DNA from: Streptomyces inhibens
GTDB lineage: Bacteria; Actinomycetota; Actinomycetes; Streptomycetales; Streptomycetaceae
Length of the DNA stretch: 38,129 nucleotides
Assembly (NCBI RefSeq): GCF_003389455.1
Contig: NZ_QUAC01000482.1
Location: forward strand, 1-38,129
Direction of reading: 5' to 3'
This document shows positions 33,301 to 38,129 of this stretch, one piece after another. A program made the position numbers and the translations under genes. The stretch's first letter is position 1. Each line of letters begins with the position of its first letter. The notes under the pieces were generated by a model that ran no database searches, had not been told where the DNA came from, and worked only from the letters and a program-made list of their open reading frames with translations.

Positions 33301-36300
33301 GGGCTGCGCACCGTCTTCCGGGAGACCGGAGGCGAGCCGCGGCAGGTGGTGCGGGCGCCGGCCGAGCCGGACTTCGAGGTCGTGGAGGGCACCGGCCGTC
33401 CGGAGGCCGCGGTCCAGGAGGTCCTGGCGGCGGAGAGCGCGCGCCGCTTCGACCTGGCGGCCGGCCCGCTTTTCGTCAGCAGGCTGGTCAGATTCGCCGA
33501 CGAGGAGTACGCCCTCGTCCTCTCCCTGCACCACATTGTGGTTGACGCGGCCTCCGCCACCGTCCTTGCCCGCGACCTGTCCTCCCTCTACCGCGCCGAA
33601 CTCGACGGAACCGCCCCCGGTCTGCCCGCGCTGACCTGGAGCTACGCCGACTACGCCAGGGAGCAGGCAGCGTCCCTGGACAGCCCCAAGACTGCCGAGG
33701 ACCTGAGCTACTGGCTCCGCACGCTCGGCGGTGACCTGCCCGTACTGGACCTGCCCACCGACCGGCCGCGGTTCGCGACGATGACATCCAACGGCCGGGC
33801 GGTCTTCCGCACCCTCGACGGGGAACTCTCCCGGCAGCTGCGGGAACTGAGCCGCACTCACCGGAGCACCCTGTTCATGACCCTGCTCGCCGGGTACGCG
33901 GCGATGCTGCACCGGGTCACAGGGCAGGAGGACATCGTCATCGGCACACCGGTCTCCGACCGGCCTCAGCGGGCCGAGGACCTGCTCGGATTCTTCGTCA
34001 ACACCCTCGCGCTGCGCTTCGACCTCGCTGGCGATCCCTCGTTCGACACGCTGCTGGACCGGGTGCGAACCGTCGCTCTCGACGCGTACGACCACGCCGA
34101 TGTGGCGTTCGAGACGGTGGTACGCGAGCTCGCCCCGCCACGGGCGGCAGACCGTACCCCGGTGTTCCAGGTGCTCGCCGAGTTCCAGCGCAGCGAACCG
34201 TTCCACTTCGAGCTGCCCGGCATCGCGGCCACACCGCTGGACGCCGGTCCGGACAAGGCCCTGACGGATCTCACCATCTACTTCACCGACCAGCCGCAGG
34301 GAATCCGCTGCCACCTGGAGTACAACACCGACCTGTTCGACCCGGACACCGTAGAGCGGTTCTTCACTACCTTCCGGGACCTGCTGGCGGCGGCCGTTGA
34401 CACACCCGAGGCACCATTGTCCCGGCTCGCCGCTGCGGCCGCCGACGGGGAGCCTGTACCGGAATGCTGGCAGCGTGGCCCGTCCCGTGCGCTTCCGGAC
34501 ACCGCCGTCCATGAGCTGGTCGCCCGGCAGGCCGCCGCGGCCCCGGACCGCACGGCCGTGATCAGCGGCGAAACCGTGCTGACCTACCATGAACTGGACG
34601 AGCGTGCGGAGCAACTGGCCGCTGTCCTCCAGGAACGGCAAGCGGAGGGCGGCGCTGTTGACACGGTGGCCCTGTGGCTGCCCCGCTCCGCCGACCTCGT
34701 TGTGGCCATGCTCGCGGTACTCAAGGCGGGCCGCGCGTACGTGCCGCTCGACCCCTCCCTCGGCCGGTCGCGCGCCGAGCAGGTGATCGCCGAGTCCGGG
34801 GCTCGGATCGTGGTGTCGACGCCGGCCGAGGCGGCCGCGCTGGCGTTGCCCGGCGGAGTGACCGCCGTGACACCCGATGCCACCCCGGGGCGCACCTCCC
34901 GTGCCGCGGCAGCCAACGGCGGTGAGGCTCTGTGCTGCGTCATCTACACCTCCGGCAGCACGGGCACACCCAAGGGCGTCGCAGTGCCGCACCGCAGCGT
35001 CGTCGACCTGTGTCAGTGGCACCACCGGCGATTCGCCTTCACCACGGCCGACCGCAGCGCCGTTGTCTGCAGCCAGAGCTTCGATGCCTCGATACTGGAG
35101 ATCTGGCCGGCGCTGACCGCGGGTGCCTCGGTCACCGTCGTCGACGAGACGGTCCGCAAGGACCCGCTCGCTCTGGCCCGGTGGTACGCCGGGCAGGGCG
35201 TCACCTTCTCCATCCTGCCCACGTCCCTGGGCGAGGCGGTGCTGCAGCTGCCGTCCGGCGACCAGCCGCCGCTGCGTCACCTGCTCCTGGGCGGCGACGT
35301 GTTGCGCACCCGGCCGCAGCCAGAGGCACCGTACGAGACAGTGAACGTGTACGGGCCCACTGAGGTCACTGTGCTGTGCACGGCGGAGACCGTGACCCCT
35401 CAGGCCGAGGGCCCTCGCTCAGCTGGTGAGGCGATCGCGATCGGCCGCCCGGTCGACAATGTGCGCCTGCGCGTGGTCGACGAGTCGGGCAGGCCGGTGC
35501 CGGTCGGGACCGTGGGGGAGCTGTTCGTCGGCGGCCCGGGCGTGACCCTCGGCTACCTGTACCGGCCCGAACTCACCGAGGAGCGCTTCCTACCGACCCC
35601 GGACAGCGGCCCGGCCGACCGCTGGTACCGTACGGGCGACCTGGTGCGCTGGACCACGGACGGAAAGCTCGAGTTCCGCGGCCGGACCGACGACCAGGTG
35701 AAGATCCGCGGTTTCCGGATCGAGCCGGAGGAAGTCTCCCGCGTGCTCAACGGCCTGGACGACGTGCGCGAGGCGGCTGTGCTGGCCCGCTGCAGCGAAC
35801 GGGGCGAGGCCTATCTCGCCGCCTACGCTGTCCCCGCCGACCCGGTCGGCGAAGCCACCGACGACCGGAAGGCGTTCGCCGACCTTATGTCCGACGAACT
35901 GGCCGCCAGGCTGCCGGAGTACCTCGTGCCGCGCGCCTGGCGGGTCCTCGCCGGACTGCCCCTGACTGGCAACGGCAAGCTGGACCGCTCGCAGTTGCCG
36001 GCGCCCGACCTCGTCATTGCGGCACCGCACCGAGAGCCGGGTGCCACTGGTGAGGAGACCGAGGCCGAACGTCGTCCGGACATCGAGCGTCGGGTACGGG
36101 AGCTCTGGGCGGCCGAGTTCGCCATCGACGCCGAGGGCATCGGGGCGGATGTTTCATTCTTCGACCTGGGCGGCCACTCGATCACCGCGATGCGGCTGGT
36201 CAACCGGGCCCGGGAGGAATTCGGCACTGAGTACCCGATGGTGCGGTTCTACGAGGAGCCAACGCTGCGGGCCATGTCGGCCTACCTGTCCGGAGAGGCA

Positions 36301-37641
36301 GGGGGACTTGGACGATCCGCGGCCGACGGCGTCACCGGAACCGTCGAGCGCCGGGCGCCCGCCACCGAGCAGCAGGCCCGCTTTGCCTGGGCGCACGCCC
36401 GTCATGCCCTCCCGCAGGTCTTCAACGTCGCCATGCGGATCACCTTCTCCGGGGACCTGGATGTGGCGGCGTTGCGCACAGCTCTGACCCGGCTCGTACA
36501 GCGGCACGAGGGCCTGCGGACCCGCCTCGCCAAGGACGGCAAAGGCTGGCAGCAGGAGGTACTTCGTCCCCGGCCGGTGGACCTGCCCGTCGAGGACCTC
36601 ACCGCCCGGCCGCCGCGGGAGCGGGATGCCGCCTTGGAGCGGGCCAGTGCCGAGGCCGCGGAGACGCCGCTCGACCCCGCTAGCGGGGTCCCGACGGCTC
36701 TTCGCCTGCTGCGCACCGGCGAGAGCACTTGGGTGCTGCTGTTCGCCCTGCACCACGCCGTGTGCGATGGATGGTCCGTCAGCCTGCTGCTGAAGGAACT
36801 GGCCGCGCTCTACGGCTCGGCCGTGAGAGGTGTCCCCCACACCCTGCCGCCCGCGCCGTACCAGCCCGTCGCGTATGCACAGTGGCAGCGCGACCACGCC
36901 GACGCAGCCGTCGACGAGCGGAAGCTGGAGTTCTGGCTGCGCCAGCTGGACGGCGTGCCCTTCGGGGTCAACCTGCCGCTGGACCGGCCACGGCCAAAGG
37001 CCGCGAGCGGGCAGGGCGGTACCGTGATGTTCACCGTGCCGGCCGAGGTGCGTACCGCTGTGGAGCAGCTGGCCAGACAGCAGGGCACGACCCCCTTCGT
37101 GGTCACAGCAGCGGCCCTGGGCCGGATGCTGTCGCAGAAGTCCGGGCAGCCGGACGTCCTGTTCAACATCTCCTACGCCAACCGTGAGCGCCGCGCGTTC
37201 GAGTCGCTCGTGGCTTGTACAACCACGGGGTTCGCACTCCGGGTGCGCAGTAGCGCGGCCAGCTCCTTTGCCGCTTTGACGGACCAGGTCGCCCGTACCA
37301 CGGTGGAGTGCATCGACGAGGCCATGCCGGCACGCCGGATCGCCCCGGTGATGCGGGAACGGAAAGGCATCGCCATGCCGGACCAGCTGGCCGTCGGCTT
37401 CGCCTACCAGAGCTCGCTGGAGGCCGACATCGAATTGCCCGGGCTGACCACAGCTGTCGAGGACCTCGCCCCTGCCGCGTCCCGGACGGAGCTCACCCTC
37501 GGGCTCGTACCGGCCGGGGACGTACTCGCGGGCTTTGTGGAGTACTCGGCCGACCTGTGGGACCGCGCGACTATCGAGGAGTGGGGCCGCGACTACGTCG
37601 AGCTTCTGCGGAAGGAAGTCCGGCAGACTCACGGCGACTGA
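30301..37641 (+). CDS. Hybrid aminotransferase-monooxygenase-NRPS: AMT-MOx-C-A-T-C (2446 aa)
   Basis: Domain order by residue: N-terminal docking helix (about 8-30); class-III, glutamate-1-semialdehyde-type aminotransferase (about 85-520, PLP lysine K345 in YGKLLGGG); LLM flavin monooxygenase (about 571-923); condensation C1 (about 950-1370, motif HHIVVDA, H1077-A1083, with the usual final glycine changed to alanine); adenylation (about 1400-1895, YTSGSTGTPKG at 1549-1559, A10 K1893); carrier (S1960 in LGGHSI); condensation C2 (about 2015-2440, intact HHAVCDG, H2151-G2157). A by-eye adenylation code is D-A-L-I-L-G-V-V-L-K, probably hydrophobic or aromatic, unassigned. AMT plus LLM oxygenase after a KR-less PKS is the microginin logic, giving an alpha-hydroxy-beta-amino acyl unit. 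GTG 30301 overlaps the PKS stop. The protein ends in C2 without a thioesterase, and a hairpin follows. Confidence 0.95.
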   Translation: MTGLNGVSADLDRDLAAMVELSQRIAEQMGAGATVAEQPAEPQRMHGPRVTLARTSGMVQGASQRSQQEHLDDLVRRYTARTPTSKGIAQRYRRVLADSRAVVGFRSGTKEMLYPIAGRRASGARLEDVDGNEYVDITMGFGVLLFGHEPAFVSEAVREHLSRGIQLGPRNTETGEAAELLAELTGLERVAFANSGTEANSAAIRLARAATGRDKIVTFLGAYHGHADNVLGRPSGTGAERVTVPVSRGVPHSAVSDLLVLDYGSEAALEAIEQHAAEIAAVVVEPVQSRHPSLQPIEFVRKLRELTRRHGTVLIFDEMLTGFRPALRGAQELYGVTPDVATYGKLLGGGFPIGAIAGRAAIMDGVDGGFWTYGDDSYPPADTTFFGGTYIQHPVSMVAARAVLTHLKEHSPRLQKRLNARTAELAATLNSFFEAEEFPLRMSHFGSQFRFEHRADMELLYHHLMLRGVHVWEWRNFFLSTAHSDGDIEFIADAMRGALRELRSAGFFPGSQPTVPKAVVAKAVPPEPAAQAAAAAPRAASAAVASMAWNAAATTGSRPAPANGTAPRTPDFSVYFFGDYPQDASAPRHGKYELLMETARFADQHGFHALWMPERHFHSFGGLFPNPAVLAAALSRETERIRLNAGSVVLPLHDPIRVAEEWSMVDNLSGGRVGIGVASGWNANDFIFFPDRFGRHKEVMYEQLEQVRSFWRGDALRRTTGDGEGEVRLFPRPMQDAPPMYTAVVGNPASYELAARHDLGIVTNLMTQSVEQLEENIARYRRARARHDLDPDAGRVAVLLHAYLAAEHDTARTKAYEPLSRYMRASLSLFSGVTNSLGHSVDLAALSEDDLETVFRRAYGRYCDQRALIGTVDSVCPVVNAVTAAGADEIIALVDFGVAPDELRAGLPHVAALRRRYLKNLGKPAAPAAPAPIAAAPALAAPEPVPGDAPLSLGQERIWFLERLLPGRTAYNEVKAIRLDGPVEVPALRAALCGLVARHEGLRTVFRETGGEPRQVVRAPAEPDFEVVEGTGRPEAAVQEVLAAESARRFDLAAGPLFVSRLVRFADEEYALVLSLHHIVVDAASATVLARDLSSLYRAELDGTAPGLPALTWSYADYAREQAASLDSPKTAEDLSYWLRTLGGDLPVLDLPTDRPRFATMTSNGRAVFRTLDGELSRQLRELSRTHRSTLFMTLLAGYAAMLHRVTGQEDIVIGTPVSDRPQRAEDLLGFFVNTLALRFDLAGDPSFDTLLDRVRTVALDAYDHADVAFETVVRELAPPRAADRTPVFQVLAEFQRSEPFHFELPGIAATPLDAGPDKALTDLTIYFTDQPQGIRCHLEYNTDLFDPDTVERFFTTFRDLLAAAVDTPEAPLSRLAAAAADGEPVPECWQRGPSRALPDTAVHELVARQAAAAPDRTAVISGETVLTYHELDERAEQLAAVLQERQAEGGAVDTVALWLPRSADLVVAMLAVLKAGRAYVPLDPSLGRSRAEQVIAESGARIVVSTPAEAAALALPGGVTAVTPDATPGRTSRAAAANGGEALCCVIYTSGSTGTPKGVAVPHRSVVDLCQWHHRRFAFTTADRSAVVCSQSFDASILEIWPALTAGASVTVVDETVRKDPLALARWYAGQGVTFSILPTSLGEAVLQLPSGDQPPLRHLLLGGDVLRTRPQPEAPYETVNVYGPTEVTVLCTAETVTPQAEGPRSAGEAIAIGRPVDNVRLRVVDESGRPVPVGTVGELFVGGPGVTLGYLYRPELTEERFLPTPDSGPADRWYRTGDLVRWTTDGKLEFRGRTDDQVKIRGFRIEPEEVSRVLNGLDDVREAAVLARCSERGEAYLAAYAVPADPVGEATDDRKAFADLMSDELAARLPEYLVPRAWRVLAGLPLTGNGKLDRSQLPAPDLVIAAPHREPGATGEETEAERRPDIERRVRELWAAEFAIDAEGIGADVSFFDLGGHSITAMRLVNRAREEFGTEYPMVRFYEEPTLRAMSAYLSGEAGGLGRSAADGVTGTVERRAPATEQQARFAWAHARHALPQVFNVAMRITFSGDLDVAALRTALTRLVQRHEGLRTRLAKDGKGWQQEVLRPRPVDLPVEDLTARPPRERDAALERASAEAAETPLDPASGVPTALRLLRTGESTWVLLFALHHAVCDGWSVSLLLKELAALYGSAVRGVPHTLPPAPYQPVAYAQWQRDHADAAVDERKLEFWLRQLDGVPFGVNLPLDRPRPKAASGQGGTVMFTVPAEVRTAVEQLARQQGTTPFVVTAAALGRMLSQKSGQPDVLFNISYANRERRAFESLVACTTTGFALRVRSSAASSFAALTDQVARTTVECIDEAMPARRIAPVMRERKGIAMPDQLAVGFAYQSSLEADIELPGLTTAVEDLAPAASRTELTLGLVPAGDVLAGFVEYSADLWDRATIEEWGRDYVELLRKEVRQTHGD

Positions 37642-37650
37642 TCGGCTGAA

Positions 37651-37675
37651 GGTCGGGGTCCACCGGGCCCCGACC
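37651..37675 (+). terminator. Hairpin after the hybrid NRPS gene
   Basis: GGTCGGGG (37651-37658), a 9-nt loop, CCCCGACC (37668-37675), ten bases after the stop codon. It likely marks the end of the long right-hand operon. Confidence 0.7.
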
Positions 37676-37753
37676 GCCCGCCTGTCTGGGACAGAGCCGT
37701 CCGGGAAGACTGGTAGCTGATCCGACGGAGCCGTCCGCTGGCCGCGAATCTCA

Positions 37754-38008
37754 TCAAGCCAATAGCTCCAGCACCCGGTCAGCTTGCCGTTCCACCGCGC
37801 CAGGAGGATTCCTCGGGTGCTCCGTTTCCTCGTTCGCCAGCAGGAACAGCCAGACCAGGGCAAGCAGTCGGCGGCTCTCCCGCAGGCGTGTGGTCTCTGC
37901 GGGGGAAAGCTCGAATTGCTCCAGGAAGGCTGAGACGTCAAGCGGGTGCTCCACCCAACTGCCCACGTGTTCGATGATTTCCGCGAGCTCGAAGGCACGA
38001 TCGCTCAT
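37754..38008 (-). CDS. Small helical protein of unknown function (84 aa)
   Basis: Minus-strand gene reading MSDRAFELAEIIEHVGSWVEH..., predicted mostly alpha-helical and acidic, with a hydrophobic patch LLALVWLFLLANE (about residues 50-62) too short and charged at the edges for a sure membrane segment. The ATG at 38008 is preferred; an upstream TTG (38017) adds three residues. The ribosome site is weak. It converges on the hybrid NRPS gene, with the hairpin at 37651-37675 between them. I do not recognise the family. The last ~110 bases of the window beyond its start hold no gene I can support. Confidence 0.5.
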   Translation of the reverse strand: MSDRAFELAEIIEHVGSWVEHPLDVSAFLEQFELSPAETTRLRESRRLLALVWLFLLANEETEHPRNPPGAVERQADRVLELLA

Positions 38009-38129
38009 CGCCGACAATGGCTTCGACGTCGACTGGAAACTGTGGCAGGCCGACTACGCCAAGTGCGGCCCCTGCAGGCCGGGCTCGAACTGCCACTAAC
38101 CCGTCACTGACGATCAGGCCCAGGGACGC

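Noticed and set aside
36154..37998. Long minus-strand open frame (614 codons) under the hybrid NRPS
   Set aside because: Antisense to well-supported T and C domains, no motif, no ribosome site.
37890..38099. Plus-strand frame ending in a Cys-rich tail (CGPCRPGSNCH)
   Set aside because: Most of it is antisense to the 84-codon minus-strand gene, it has no start codon near the Cys-rich part, and I could not support a peptide precursor.
1..38129. tRNA, rRNA, CRISPR arrays, replication origin or integration att sites
   Set aside because: No cloverleaf, repeat-spacer series, DnaA-box cluster or integrase was seen on either strand.

Overview
The window reads as part of a secondary-metabolite gene cluster from a Streptomyces-like actinomycete. 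It has high GC, many GTG starts, ATGA/GTGA/TGATG gene overlaps, rare TTA leucine codons confined to some genes, modular PKS and NRPS megaenzymes, and several insertion-sequence scars. I cannot name the species or the product.

Layout. (1) 1-9.1 kb, left lobe: a KS-AT-ACP polyketide synthase on the minus strand. Diverging from it is an operon of an A-T-C NRPS, a cytochrome P450, a RidA-fold protein and an HSL-type esterase. (2) 9.2-10.8 kb: an XRE-HTH/TPR regulator on the minus strand and its AT-rich upstream region. (3) 10.8-12.9 kb: a truncated IS5-type element, a 221-bp MITE and an intact IS5-type element with a TTA target duplication. (4) 13.2-15.3 kb: a GNAT acetyltransferase and a TauD-type dioxygenase, each followed by a perfect hairpin terminator. 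(5) 15.3-19.8 kb: gene-poor, decaying DNA with a second IS type that shares its ends with the MITE, a frameshifted paralogue of the XRE/TPR regulator, and a compact unit encoding a possible 15-residue peptide. (6) 19.8-37.7 kb, right lobe, all plus strand: a small unknown gene coupled to a glutamine-synthetase-like ligase, an MFS exporter, an ATP-grasp ligase, a FemX/GNAT-like acyltransferase, a second MFS exporter, a KS-AT-ACP PKS, and a 2446-residue protein with the order aminotransferase, LLM monooxygenase, C, A, T, C.

How the genes may work together. The right-lobe PKS has no ketoreductase, so it should deliver a beta-ketoacyl-ACP. The aminotransferase and luciferase-like monooxygenase at the start of the next protein would turn this into an alpha-hydroxy-beta-amino acyl unit. 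This is the logic known from microginin (AMT plus monooxygenase) and, without hydroxylation, from McyE of microcystin. The C-A-T-C part then adds an amino acid, and the terminal C domain passes the chain on. The left lobe supplies another A-T-C module, another malonyl-type KS-AT-ACP and tailoring enzymes. Three separate ATP-dependent or acyl-transfer amide-forming enzymes (GS-like, ATP-grasp, FemX-like) suggest an extra amide, dipeptide or amine-protecting step. No thioesterase is visible.

Regulation. TTGCC/GGCAA half-sites, often as inverted pairs, recur upstream of the divergent PKS/NRPS pair, the XRE/TPR regulator, the TauD gene, the small-peptide unit, the regulator pseudogene and the GS operon. 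This looks like a shared operator, possibly read by the XRE/TPR protein. That protein has the domain layout of RRNPP peptide-sensing regulators, which makes the 15-codon peptide unit at 16.6 kb the most unusual candidate in the window.
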